In this document: piece by piece, positions 1 through 10,363 of the stretch
How the letters are laid out: the number at the start of each line of letters is the position of its first letter
Numbering within the stretch: the first letter of the stretch is position 1
Assembly: GCA_934047225.1 (NCBI GenBank)
Contig: OW203986.1
Location: 13,209,221-13,273,220 of the forward strand
Length of the DNA: 64,000 bases
Origin: Ypsolopha sequella
Taxonomy: Eukaryota > Arthropoda > Insecta > Lepidoptera > Ypsolophidae
Direction of reading: 5' to 3'
Translations under genes and position numbers: made by a program
Notes under the pieces: model-generated
What the model saw: only the letters and a program-made list of their open reading frames with translations
Database searches by the model: none
What the model was told of the DNA's origin: nothing

Positions 1-300
1 TCCAGGTTTTATATCTACATATTGAATTTTGTTTTTTGTTTTCAGTTTGATTACAAAAATTAAATCTTCAAAGAGAGTTCGTCCTAAATGTCATCCATTT
101 CCATGATAAGATTCATATTATTTTTTTACAGCTGACACTTTTAAAAATTTCAATTAAAATCACTGTTTGCTTAACGTTGTCTGATTCATACACAAGTTTT
201 TAATAAAATTTTAATATGTCATTCCTAAACAAAATGCAAAAATATTGGTAGGTACTGAAAATTGAGTTTTATATAAATTCTCCATAGTAAACGGTAAATT
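1..300 (+). mobile_element. MITE fragment, GGTCTTTACATATG family
   Basis: This AT-rich stretch matches, in the same orientation, the inner and right parts of the complete element at about 49810-50228. Shared blocks include GTTCGTCCTAAATG, CATCCATTTCC, ACAGCTGACACTTTT and TACTGAAAATTGAG. The left end lies outside the window. No coding capacity is seen. It belongs to a family of about 420-bp non-autonomous DNA elements with further copies at 12345-12610 and 30001-30421. Confidence 0.6.
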
Positions 301-397
301 AATAGTAAATGACCTAATGTAAATACATCTACCACCGCCCATTCAATTAGTCTTGCTAAGAAGAAGGACAAGAAGTTTAGCAAGATCATGTCTTTTT
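300..397 (-). mobile_element. Inverted fragment of LINE 3' UTR
   Basis: Read on the minus strand, this block closely matches 46978-47067, part of the 3' UTR of the CR1/jockey-like LINE at 43135-47561. It includes the hairpin with CTTGCTAAG and CTTAGCAAG stems and the flanking GAATGGGCGG block. It is probably a 5'-truncated LINE tail or a shared captured sequence. No coding capacity is visible. Confidence 0.5.
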
Positions 398-1200
398 TAA
401 CAGTAGTATAGAGATGTCCTTTGATATCTGAAACTTTCATCGTTAATACGTATTTAGTTGGAAAAAGTTTTCTTTTACTCAATAATGTTGTCGCTGTAAT
501 TTGAAGATGAAGGAAGGGAAATACTCTACAAGTCTCGTATATGCTGCCTAGAGTCATTAAAAGTTTCATGGAAAGTTGTCTTCCTAGATCTTTACCTTGG
601 ATCTTATGTGATCTTTATAAATATCAAAGTCCTTTTATTTGGTTCCGGCTCCACCATTGGTGATATAATCAGAGGTCAAACATTACCTCAACTGGGATTG
701 GAAATTTATGCCAAGGCTTGCTGATTGAAAAACCGTTTTGACATAATACATATTTGGCCATATATCATTGTTTCTACAGCAAACTAACTTAAGATTATAT
801 ATATTTTTAGAATTTAACTTATGATTTATATTTGGTCCTATGCTATGGTTGAACAGAAAAATTTGTCTTTATAAACCAATGTAAAAAATATACAAAATAT
901 TTTTCAATCAATTAGGTAATTTTATTCATCGTTGGCAAACATTTTGCAAACGTCACCTTTAGATTATGGACGATTTTTGTTTCAGAAATTTTGTTTTTGG
1001 CTTTATCTCCGAATGTAGTTGTCAGAATCTAATGTGGTTTTCTTTTTCTAAAATAAAATAAAATTTTCCACATGATAAAAAAAGAGAAAGTATTTTTTTT
1101 CTTTACGGGAAAGAGTTATATATCTTTATATGTCTTTATACTATATACACATATATAAGCTGAATAAGCTCTTTAAATATGGTTACACCTTTCTGTTACA
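398..1200. other. AT-rich intergenic stretch, nothing recognised
   Basis: No coding region, terminal repeats or recognisable element was found. Short AT runs are present. An open reading frame on the minus strand in the preceding few hundred bases is composition-driven and shows no motif. Confidence 0.4.
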
Positions 1201-1204
1201 CGTT

Positions 1205-1392
1205 GTATTATTAGGGTTCTGCAATCAGAGGGTGCCGAATTGTTTGGCTTGTTTTTATCGCCTTAATGTTGCTATAGCATGTATATTGTTGTAATATTTT
1301 TAGGATAATATGGGTATCTGGTGTGATGGTATGGAAGTAACCCTTTGTGCGCGAGTCCGACACGCACTTGCCCTAATTATTTAGATAATTAC
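1205..1392 (-). repeat. GTTCCGTACC-family dispersed repeat, degenerate
   Basis: The minus strand carries the order seen in the better copies at 13727-14680: a run ending in GGAACCCTAA-like sequence, AACAACAATAT, then an AAGGCGA block and a GCGCCTGACAAAC-like block. Here they appear as AGGGTTCTGCAATC, GTGCCGAATTGTTTGG and CGCCTTAATGTTGCTATAGC on the plus strand. It is an old divergent copy. Its transposition class is not clear from sequence. Confidence 0.55.
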
Positions 1393-1890
1393 TTATAAAA
1401 AACTATAATCACCTTATTTTATTTTTAAATATTTTATTGATCACACATAAAAAGTTAACATTATTGACAAAAGAACCTTAACTTTGGGTTATATGAAACT
1501 TTTGTCTCACTGCCTCTATACGTCTTTGTAACTCTATACCAATACTGTTACCTCTGTGCTTTAAAATAAACAAAAACATCGATGTCCATTTTTTTTTTCG
1601 TACTAATGCAAAGAAAATCTTGGTTATTGTGCCTAAGGGAAGCAAATGACGTCACAATAAAAAATATATAAAAAATATATTAAACATAATTGACGGCATA
1701 AAACTGAAATTGGAAAAGATAACTAAACGGTATAAAACCCAAAATAAAAAAAAAAAAGTTTAATTTTTCTGGCGAGAATGGCGAATTGGACCGCTCTGGA
1801 CCTTAAACTGAGGATGTTTATTCTTTTTACACAATCTTAGAAAAAGAATAACTGACCAAGGTTGAGTCAGACTTACGCACGAATGGTTCC
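1393..1890. other. AT-rich stretch, nothing recognised
   Basis: Contains short poly-A and AATATATAAAA-type tracts. I see no gene, terminal repeat or match to other repeats in the window. Confidence 0.35.
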
Positions 1891-2005
1891 GTTTCATTAC
1901 AAAATATGGGTGCGGCACCCTAAAAACATTACGTTAAATAACAACAATATAGATTCCATCGCAACATTAATTCAGAACCTCCTGATACCGAAACCTAATT
2001 GTTGT
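1890..2005 (+). repeat. GTTCCGTACC-family fragment
   Basis: Carries GGTTCCGTTTC, ACAAAATATGGGTGCGGCACCCTAAAAA and AACAACAATATAGATTCCAT, in the same order as the units at 13727-14680 and the copy at 57990-58425. It ends just before the MITE fragment at 2021. Confidence 0.55.
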
Positions 2006-2020
2006 TATATTTTATTTTAA

Positions 2021-2255
2021 GGGGCTCCACAATGCTAAACATCAGTCTTGTATTGGATTCAGTTTCGTCAGTGTAAATATGGCGTGTTTCGTGACTGAAG
2101 GCAATTATTAATTACACATTACAAATAAACATACTTTCAATCTTCTATTAATTATATAACTTTTAAAAACGCACGAATTTCACGAAAAAAGCAATTCAGT
2201 TTCTATGTTTCAAAACCGATTGAAACGAAACCAATACACGCAGATACTGACGAAA
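2021..2255 (+). mobile_element. MITE fragment, GGGGCTCCACAATGC family
   Basis: Begins GGGGCTCCACAATGCTAAAC and runs through blocks that are the reverse complement of 50565-50808: CAGTTTC, GGCGTGTTT, AATTATTAATTACAC and CCGATTGAAACG. The complete relative at 50390-50808 has this sequence at both ends as an inverted repeat. Only one end is recognisable here. It is non-coding. Confidence 0.6.
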
Positions 2256-2850
2256 AAAAGACATCTTTATTACACATAATATAACTACAACAATGTGTAA
2301 TACTAATTATGTATTACCGTCTTTAAGATAGAGTTGAAACAAATAACGTAAAAAATGCTATTTTTTGAGGTTTCTTGCTTAATTAATAATTTTTAAATTT
2401 TTCGGTTTAAATTTACCTTTAATTTATTTAAAATCGGTTACTTGTGTTGCAATTTTCTGTTTATATATCATCATCTTAAACTCAATTTCAACCTTGGTTT
2501 CAAAAACACTTGTCAATTGGGCGTTTTTTTATTATATTCTGATCAACTGGTTCCAATATTTGTATCTGTCTCATCTGGTTGGTGATTGATTATAGATAAG
2601 CTGCAAAATTACGAGCATCTGTTTTTTTTCCATTTCTTTAGAAGAGTTTTTTCGCATTCGCTTGAAATTCGTGTCTCTTTAGTAACTTCACAAGGACGAC
2701 GTTTCTCACGAGCTCAGTGATTCGAAAGCAGTGAAATGGATAGATTTCGTACATGAACTTTGCTTTTGTTTCATCTTTATGGGATCTAGGGCAAACATTT
2801 GAGACCTTTGTGCCTGAAGAAAATTTCTTTACTTATTTTCTATATAATAA
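2256..2850. other. AT-rich stretch, nothing recognised
   Basis: No supported coding region or terminal repeat. The sequence is long runs of A and T with no match noticed elsewhere in the window. Confidence 0.3.
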
Positions 2851-3650
2851 GGTCGGGAAAAAAGTCCTTTCGTATTTTGTATGTATAAACTTATAACAGA
2901 ATATTTTTGGCTGTACTATTTTTATCTGGCTGGTTTTGATAACATTAAAAAGGTAACATTTCCAAAAAAGTAACAAATTAGAAGAATATTGTTTCCAGTT
3001 ATTTTTCCTTTGTTTTTCCTTCTGTCAAAATTATTGGATCTAATGAAGAAATTTGATAAATTTTAAACTCTTATGACAAAAAAGAATAAAAATGCATCGC
3101 AAGCCGTGAAAAAACTTTTGTGACGTTTATGGACCTAATGCAGTGTCATTAAGAGTAGCACAAAGTTAGTTTAAGCGTTTTTAACCCAAGAATTTTGATG
3201 TTTCAGATTTATCTCGCTCTGGTCATCCTGTTACGGATAAAGTAGACGCCATTTTGAAAAAGTGGAGCAAGATTGCCATATTCGTAATTACGACATAGCT
3301 GAAGAACTAGTAATTGACCACAAAACAGTTTTGACCCATTTGAAAATATCTGGGTACACAAAAAAAGCTCGACATTTGGGTGCCACACTAGCTCACCAAA
3401 AGAAAACTAATGAACCGTGTATATGTACTCTTTTGCGATTCTTTATTGAGACCTAATGAAACCGAACCGTTTTTGAAGAAATTGATAACTGGTGATGAAA
3501 AGTGGATCACGTGCCTACGACAAGAACGTGCGAAAAAGGTCGTGGTCAAAGGTCGGTCAGCCTGTGGCAAAACCCGGGTTTACTTGCAATATTATGAGTT
3601 TTACCGCCGGGCAGAACCATCATACATAAGATGATACTTGGGAAAAGTAA
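2851..3650 (+). mobile_element. mariner-family transposon relic, 3'-truncated
   Basis: The left end reads GGTCGGGAAAAAAGTCCTTT, like the terminal inverted repeat of mariner elements, and is preceded by TAA consistent with a TA target. A broken transposase frame follows from about 3180 to 3610. I found no matching right inverted repeat downstream, so the 3' part, including the C-terminal catalytic region, is missing. The element is dead. Confidence 0.75.
3180..3625 (+). pseudogene. mariner transposase pseudogene (N-terminal and central part)
   Basis: Three frames have to be read in turn. An early segment carries a degenerate SRSGHPVTDKVDAI. The segment at 3262-3400 has HIRNYDIAEELVIDHKTVL and HLKISGYTKK, the helix-turn-helix region of mariner transposases. 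The segment at 3410-3570 has NETEPFLKKLITGDEKWITC. The D of GDEKWI is expected to be the first catalytic aspartate of the DD34D triad. The family protein is about 345 residues; here homology stops shortly after this aspartate, so the other two aspartates are absent. Frame breaks lie near 3260 and around 3380-3460. The motifs resemble the cecropia/irritans mariner groups (inference from memory of family motifs). This is a fossil with no expected activity. Confidence 0.85.
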
Positions 3651-3930
3651 AAATTATTTGAAATTTTCAGTGTACTTACAGAAGTTTGTCAACCATAATA
3701 TTAAATGTGTGAAATGAGATTATGTTATATTTTATGATGATGTTATTTTTATTTATTCACACGTTATTTCAAAATTATTAAATTGTTATTCCAAATAGCA
3801 TTGAAGATTTGCCATTAGGTTTCCTGTTCTTTGAGGCCCACACTACTAGGCCGATCGGGCCGATCGATCTATGATGGAGACGAGTAAAGTATTTGGTTCC
3901 CGAAAAAAAATATATTCGCCGTAAAATTAG
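3651..3930. other. Short AT-rich spacer with a palindromic GC patch
   Basis: Nothing recognisable except a small palindromic patch, GGCCGATCGGGCCGATCGAT, at about 3849-3868. Confidence 0.3.
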
Positions 3931-4092
3931 TCCATCCATCAGCCCGTATTCGTCTACTGCTGGACATAGGCCTCCCCCATATTACGCCACTCTTGGCGGT
4001 CCTCAGTCATCCTCATCCAGCCGCCACACGCAACGTCCTTCAGATCGTCAGTCCAGCGGGCACGAGGGCGGCCTACGCTGCGCTTTGCTGTA
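3930..4092 (-). mobile_element. RTE-like LINE 3' end fragment
   Basis: The plus strand contains GTCTACTGCTGGACATAGGC and CTCCCCC, a sequence I recognise as a very common 3' end of RTE-type LINEs in moths and butterflies, here read backwards. On the minus strand the conceptual product includes GRPPSCPLD and a later block near LCPAVDEYG, matching the C-terminal tail of such reverse transcriptases in broken form. No RT core is present. Confidence 0.65.
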
Positions 4093-4920
4093 AACATGAA
4101 AATTTTACAATGACTAATTTGATCTTAATTAATAATTTCAAATTACATCTAATTTGATAGAAACATTGTAATAAAATTTTAAACCTACCTGCAAGGAAGG
4201 AATATGTAATGTTTGTGTTATTTGTAAAAAATGGGACAAACTGAAAACCAGCGTTGTCAGTTGCTTGCAACTAGCAGCATTTGCTGAGTACTCTAGTAGT
4301 CTGCTGAGTTTGCTGAGTAGTCTAGCTGAGAAGTAGTATCTCTACTGCCAACAACTGATGAGATTTAAAATTTGTGGATATATTAATAATTTGCAATGTT
4401 CCGCTAAACACTCTTACCAAGCTATTCAAAATGGAGACTCAAGCACCGCCCGCCCTCCCGCATAAAACATGCACAAGCAAAGCAAGCAGTATGAGCACAA
4501 AATAAAGCAATCTTAAATAACAAGCAAGAAAACTTATCAAAGATGAGATGAGATGAGATTTAAGCCAGGAGTTGAGAGAAAGCGGCCGAAATTGATCAAT
4601 AGAAAGGGTGTCGTTTTTCATCACGATAACGCCACTCATTTAGCCACTCAGCAAAAAATAAGAGTTTGGCTGGGAGGTATTAATGCATCCGCCATATAAG
4701 TTTCTTTTTTTAGAATTCCGCAACTATTTGTTATGCATTAAAAAAATCAAGCTGTCAAAGTGAAAATGAAATATTTTTTGACCCTTGCAGAAGCTTGGCA
4801 AAAAGGAGTTTGGAAAAAATTGTAACTGCATGCCTGTGTAATGTTTGTTTCAATTATTTCCTAATTATTGGTGTATAAAAATGTTCGTGATAACCCCCCA
4901 TTATTTTCCTAATTCAAGAT
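4093..4920. other. Intergenic stretch with short simple repeats
   Basis: No gene recognised. A small imperfect array of TGCTGAGTAGTCTAG-like units occurs at about 4280-4335, and a GATGA microsatellite at about 4541-4560. A plus-strand GC patch at 4445-4460 has no identifiable role. Confidence 0.4.
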
Positions 4921-4921
4921 A

Positions 4922-5050
4922 ATAAAATTCTGAAGAAGTGTGTCAGGATCGTAGCAGAGAGAAATCGGTAGTCTCTGCCTATCCCTCTGGGAGACAGGCG
5001 TAGGATAGGATAGGGTTCACGTAGCTCATGGTCCGATTTACACGTCACAT
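4922..5050 (+). mobile_element. LINE 3' end fragment (RTE-like, plus orientation)
   Basis: The blocks GTGTGTCAGGATCGTAGCAG, GTAGTCTCTGCCTA and CCCTCTGGGAGACAGGCGT match, in reverse, the 3' UTR end of the LINE relics at 6170-6420 and 51070-52480. Only the terminal part is present. Confidence 0.6.
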
Positions 5051-5235
5051 GGTCGTTGTTAGATCGATTTTGGAAATAGCAGCACACATAGCTCACAATG
5101 TCTCTATTGATACTTGTAATTTAATGTTACACGCTTTGAAATACAACACTTGATAAAAGGCGATAAAAAACAATAACGCAATTTGAATAAAAGTTGCACG
5201 GCATACACCGTTCCGTCTGTGTCCAAAATCAGTAA

Positions 5236-5640
5236 TTTAAGGCGACGCCGCGAAGAATTGGCAGTTTTTGGAGTCATTTTACTACGTTCAAGTAAGTAGC
5301 TGCTAGTTTGATAAATTAGTATAACATTTTCGGAATCTTTTTTTAGATTTCTGGAATACAGAAACGCGATTAAAAAGCTTTTACTCGATAGAAATAATTA
5401 TTAAAATAAGGTCTTCAAACACAAGCTTTCTCATAGTTTGACAAATAATGATCATCTACAGAACCCAAAAATATTTTATTACATGGGTTTTAACAATACC
5501 TACATTTTGGTACGAGTAATAGGATTTTTTTCTAGTTATTTTAGTGTTTTTATATAAATAAAAAAGCAATTTTTTCGTCTTTGTCTCTGAACCGGTCCCT
5601 CTCGCACTGCACGTTTTTTCGCTTGGAGTGACACTGGCTG
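5236..5640 (+). mobile_element. MITE fragment, TTAAGGCG family (piggyBac-like target)
   Basis: Starts with TTTAAGGCGACGCCGCGAAG and later has GGTCCCTCTCGCACTGCACG, a block shared with the better element at 52518-52941 and the copy at 59093-59490. The TTAA-like start suggests a piggyBac-type target preference. The expected right terminus is not clear. The GC-rich stretch 5640-5775, with CGCCGCCGCCCC, adjoins it and has no recognised coding function. Confidence 0.5.
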
Positions 5641-5779
5641 TTGAAAACTCGATGCCTTGCCTGGCATGGCGGGTCCTCGTAGTCTCGCACCGCTCCCGTG
5701 CTAGAGAATATAAAGTTGCCCGTGCGCCGCCGCCCCTCATCGAGCGCGGGAAGCGAGCGCGTGTACGTGCTTCCGTTTT

Positions 5780-6165
5780 TTTGCAAACATACTTGCAAAA
5801 TTCAACAAACTATATTCATTGGGCTATATCACTGATAATGATGGCTTATCTATCTAATCAGAAAACAAATAAGTCCAAGAAATGCCAAGTTCCAACTTAA
5901 GGTGAATGGTCCAAGGCAATTTTCATACAAACTTGTGGGAGCCAATAACGACGACAGCGGTAATATACTTTCGTTTTGTCACTTTTTTCTACAAGTTCCA
6001 TTAATTTAACACCGGCGTATAACCAGTTTTTTTTACAAACAAAATGTTTTACAATCTAATTTTGCAATTTAAAACTTTCGTAATCCAATGTATGGAAGTT
6101 TAAAAAAGCAAAGTAAGACTGTAAAATCGTTCGGTTTGTAGAATAGGATCTTTTGATAATTTATT
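5780..6165. other. Unrecognised intergenic stretch
   Basis: Mostly AT-rich, with no terminal repeats or motif-bearing frame. Confidence 0.3.
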
Positions 6166-6169
6166 ATCA

Positions 6170-6421
6170 ACCTGTATACTCACGTCTATCTGCCAAAGGG
6201 GCAGGCAGATACTACACATTTACATATGCTACGATCCTGACACACCTCTTTCGCTTCTTTCACATTTATCAATCTCTTCCATTTCGGGTACCTTTGACAT
6301 GGCTCTTCTTCAATATGTCGCCAATTTGGTCAGCATACGTCCTAGGGCTACTACCTTCCACTTGCTCGCCATGAATTTCTTTCGTCACTTTTTAGTTATG
6401 CTTATGAAACACAAAGTGAGG
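6170..6421 (-). mobile_element. RTE-like LINE 3' end fragment
   Basis: On the plus strand this reads GGCAGGCAGATACTACACA, ACGATCCTGACACACCTCTTTC and TTTGACATGGCTCTTCTTCA. The same blocks occur in the same orientation at 51110-51330, next to a recognisable reverse transcriptase C-terminus. The copy is interrupted or terminated by the MITE that starts at 6424. Confidence 0.65.
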
Positions 6422-6423
6422 TA

Positions 6424-7009
6424 TAGTGCGCGCCAATCTTTTAGTCGCCTCTGATTGAGTTACGAGTGCAAGCTTGCGCAGGTACAGTCAAGGAAACAAT
6501 AATATGAACGGTTGACTATTAAATGTTTACTATAAGTGGGAAGGTGTACTTGTTGTACCTACCTATTTAATATACATTAGTATTTTAGTGCAATCTTAAC
6601 TGTTTAATTAAAACAAATTAATATAAACACCATTTTCCTACATTGTCGCCTTAAAACGCTATAACGACCGCGAGAAATAACAACAACAATAAACTTTAAC
6701 AAACTAAATCAACAAAACAACAAATAAAGGCAACACAAACAGATTCAACGATTAACTTAACGAATCGTAGATTTTTTTCCACGAACGTACTTTTCATGCA
6801 ACGCGCGCGTGTGTAGTGTACGGACGTAGCACTAACACTAACGCATAGTGTTGACACCTGCCGAACGGCGAGCGGGGGGTGTGGTGCGGCATGCAGGCGG
6901 GTGTGTTCCGCGCCCTCGCTCCTGTAACGTCCCCCTGACACCGTAAAACGGCTAATGCGTCGATTCTTGGGGCTAGCTTCAGAGGCGACTAAAAGATTGG
7001 CGCGCACTG
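6424..7009. mobile_element. MITE with about 30-bp terminal inverted repeats and TA duplication
   Basis: Left end TAGTGCGCGCCAATCTTTTA continues to GTCGCCTCTGA. Right end TCAGAGGCGACTAAAAGATT continues to GGCGCGCACTG. The arms are inverted repeats of about 30 bp with one mismatch at the outermost base. Both sides are flanked by TA (6422-6423 and 7010-7011), as expected of Tc1/mariner-type insertion. The 586-bp body has no transposase frame; it includes a GC-rich block at 6840-6930. It sits at the edge of a LINE 3' fragment. Confidence 0.8.
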
Positions 7010-7094
7010 TAAGCGTGCATGATCTCGCCTGTCGAATACTGAGTCGTAGCGTAGCATTAAATCTGTGGTAGTTGCTATTTTTTAACTTTGTTTA

Positions 7095-7270
7095 TTTTAT
7101 TCATATTTTATATAGCTTCACCCGCACTGAAGTTGTTTGCGTTTTCCCGGGATAAAAAGTAGCCTTCGTCACTCTTCAGCTCATAAACTATCTTTATGCC
7201 AAAAAAAATCACGTCGGTCAGTTACTCCGTTGCTGCGTGAAAGAAGGACAAACCCAACAAACACACTGTC
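7095..7270 (+). repeat. Fragment of a dispersed repeat with a GCTTCACCCGC end
   Basis: Starts TATAGCTTCACCCGCACTGA, followed by CCGGGATAAAAAGTAGCC, a pattern common near Helitron-type ends in insects and related to the end seen at 61911-61935. The far end is not defined and there is no coding region. Confidence 0.4.
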
Positions 7271-7321
7271 GCGTTAATAATAGGGTACAGATTTATTTTA
7301 TTTAAGTAAATACTACAAAAA

Positions 7322-7690
7322 TACCTATTAATAGTGGTTTATGCTACAAGGGCGCAAAGGAATAAATTACGAGGACGATTTAAAACACGAGCATAGCGAG
7401 TGTTTTAAACGTAACCGAGTAATTTATTGCTCTTACGCCCGTGTATCATACTACGTTTTTTAATGCATAGTGTGAGGAAATAAAACAAATATAATCTTGT
7501 GAACTTTAAATTATAATTGGCTTAAAAGGACTGTATCCAGAACCGTTAAACAGTGAAAAAAAAAGTATAACATTTATGGTACACAGGAAAAGATGCAGGT
7601 TAGCCAACCATTGTAAATAAATATAAAATTAAATAAAAAAAAATTGCATAAAAAGTGGGCCTTTACGAGCACTTGCATTAAAAAAGCTAT
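7322..7690 (+). mobile_element. MITE-like repeat with internal inverted repeat (copy 1)
   Basis: About 370 bp, strongly similar and collinear with 38165-38560. It contains two nested inverted repeats: TTTATGCTACAAGGGCG against CGCCCGTGTATCATACTACG, and AAACACGAGC against GCGAGTGTTTTAAAC. The right part shares GGTACACAGGAAA and GGTTAGCCAACCATTG with the other copy. It is non-coding. Confidence 0.65.
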
Positions 7691-7699
7691 TTTAATCTG

Positions 7700-8515
7700 G
7701 CACACTGCCTATTGGATATATTTCTGTAAAATTTATTGTGATGCTCAGATAGAATACATGTAATCTACCAGCAGCACAGGTCTGTCAGATACATTAAAAA
7801 GATCATTAAAAAAAAAAAACTAGTGTTATAGAAAAGCAAAAACTGTATTATATTTTAATGAAAAAAAAACCTACAAACTTGTATTTGCATCCATTTATTG
7901 CGGGTAGTAATATTTCAAAAAATCTCCTTCATTAAATCACTCAAAATGTCACATATGAAAACCCCTTCGCCCGGAGCAGATGTGCTTTCGAGTTTATTGT
8001 AGCCTGTTTAGGACAGTTTTGGAGCATACAACATTTTAGATAGCGCCCGACCGTGCATCCCCTTAAAGAAAGCCAATTTAATATAGAAAAGTATTTTTCA
8101 CACCACCTGCTTGACAATGTCCAATTACATATCATGCAAGCTCAACGAAAAGTAACGCATTATATCTCAAGGGATATAAGTTATATGAAAATCCCATGGA
8201 CCTATACCCTTACAGGACTGAGTACTTGTTTCAAAAAACGTGAAGAACGAGAAGTCATACTAGATTATTTCATCTCTGTCTAAGTAGGGTAACCATATTT
8301 AAAAATAATTGATTGAGACCACGTAGGTAGTAAAAACCGTATTCAAAACATTTATTTTATTAGTTTAAAGTCTTCTGCTTTAAAATGGCGGCTGCAGACT
8401 ACTGGATTTTTACACTTTACTTCGTTTCCTAAAACTTCTAACCATTTTCTTCGGATATTTTCAGTTTTTGGAAGACTGTAATGTAAAACCCAATATCATG
8501 GTTACTCTAGCGGTA
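7700..8515. other. Unrecognised intergenic stretch
   Basis: No motif-bearing coding frame. Open frames on both strands at 7941-8283 are short and overlap each other, so I regard them as chance. Confidence 0.3.
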
Positions 8516-8518
8516 TCA

Positions 8519-9632
8519 ATGTAAACATGTAAAGTCCCTTTCAATAGAATCCGCCAATAATGTAAACAAGATAATTATTTGACAGTTCTCTATGATTATG
8601 GTGTTGTACCCAAAGATTTGGTTGTACCTATACTGATGTTAAAGTGGTATTTTGGTGTGGTATTTTTTGAGTTTCTAAATAATGCTTCATGGTATCTCTT
8701 ACAACATACTGAGACACCTCCATAATTTCTGAAGTCATTTTATATAACTCCATTTTGGATGGGTATGTAAGAGAGGATTTTTCTAAATAATTATAAATAT
8801 TCACTAGAATTTTTTTCCCTTGTGGTCAGATGAATTTTTCGTTTGTTGGCAGGCGGAGGAGTCTTCGACCCTGATGTACTGAGTTACGGCTCACTCATTA
8901 TAACCTAAAAACACCACGTAATAATTTTTCACTTTATTATTATTCTTGGATTTATTCTTAGCATCTCTAAGTGATTATGTGTACATCTTTATTAGATTTT
9001 AAAGAATTAATAGTTTATAAACATTGTTACCACCTTGTTTCTTGAGAAAGAGATCCAATCGTAAGCAAAAACAAAGTCCGTGATTTCACGCAGAAGTCGT
9101 CGTTCCAAGAATAAATCCAAGCAAATCGCAAAGAAAATGTCCAAAAACCAAAATACAAAAAGCAAAGTCGTCGATAATTAGAGGAAACAGAAAAACGCAC
9201 AGAACTCGGAACAATACCCACCAATGAATAAAAAATCTAAGGAAATAAAATAATTGCCAAACCCGCTCTCTAAATCAGCTGTTTGCGGCCATTACAAATT
9301 TTCATTTTGTTGGTACAAAAGCGGTGTTTGTGAGAGGTTTGTGAAGTCACAACACTAACTTTCCAAAGACAAAAAAGACTTCGATGATAAAAAAATTAAT
9401 ATGACAGTTTTACAAACTATTGAAATTTTCGTCGTCCGATTATTTTTAATTAAAATAACTATCATAAAGAAGTTATTTGGTGTCGAAATGATTTTAAGAA
9501 CAATGTATGGTTCCTTGAAATGTGAATATGATCAGGATTGATATTCAAATGTAAGTAATTACGCAGTAATCGTGTTTAAATTGGTTTGTTTACATTATTG
9601 GCGGATTCTATTGAAAGGGACTTTATCATTTC
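8519..9632. repeat. Inverted repeat pair around about 1 kb (possible old DNA transposon)
   Basis: The segment at 8526-8577 containing AAAGTCCCTTTCAATAGAAT and CCGCCAATAATGTAAACAA is the reverse complement of 9588-9630. The arms are about 45 bp and are separated by about 1 kb. The interior has no transposase-like frame. True ends and target duplication were not resolved. Confidence 0.5.
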
Positions 9633-9912
9633 TTCGAGAAAACGTTGTAATTATGCCTTACCTATGAAACGATATCCCACAATTCCCAAAAATTTGGCTT
9701 CTGCAGCCCTTCACGCTGCATGCTTTAACCATTTTTGCAAACAAATTATTAATTTTACAATTTTGTTTTCAAATGTCACGGCCGTGGCGCCATTTTTAGA
9801 TAAAAGGGTTACCAGTTTGCAAGTATAACAATAATCCCAACTTTATTAAGGAATGATTGATCTTACATTTACGGACAAAACTAAATGTAAAACATAAATA
9901 AACCTAACAAAA
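9633..9912. other. Unrecognised stretch outside the inverted pair
   Basis: Contains a plus-strand open frame to 9828 without recognisable motifs. Nothing further is supported. Confidence 0.25.
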
Positions 9913-10237
9913 AAATAGTGACGGACTTCAAATGTAACTGCAGCCATTCGCTAAAAAGCTTAAAATAATTATAAAATGACCGATGGTACCGAAATAACAC
10001 TTTTTCCGCCTTCTTTCTTCCTGAAAAATATGTTCTCTAGAAGTCGGCGCTCTTATATTGGTTTCTGTGTTGCTATATCCAAGGGAACGCAGTGACTTTT
10101 AAAGAACATATTTTTCAGGAACAAAGAAGTCGGAAAAAGTGTTATATCAGTACCATCGGTCATTTTATAATTATTTTTAACTTTTTTGCGAATGGCTGCA
10201 GTTACATTTAAAGTCGGTTACTATTTTTTGTTAAAAG
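9913..10237. mobile_element. Foldback element, arms about 120 bp
   Basis: The left arm (about 9913-10036: ATAGTGACGGACTTCAAATG, TGCAGCCATTCGC, ATGACCGATGGTACCG, CTGAAAAATATGTTCT) is repeated inverted on the right (about 10108-10237) with a few mismatches, around a spacer of about 75 bp. No coding region. This architecture is typical of foldback MITEs. The outer ends are similar to the AAGTCGGTTA block at 11008-11015, suggesting a related family. Confidence 0.75.
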
Positions 10238-10363
10238 TTTATTATTTTACATTTTTTAGTGTTGACGGGTCAAATTGTGTAATGTGGATAGTTTTTGTAA
10301 ACGCGCTGTTGATATAGAACGAAGGACAAGTAATAATTGGTTATATTTAATAAATACCCTGTA

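Noticed and set aside
9027..9224. 65-codon minus-strand frame inside the 8.5-9.6 kb inverted-repeat interval as a transposase piece
   Set aside because: No DDE or helix-turn-helix motif seen in any frame of the interval.
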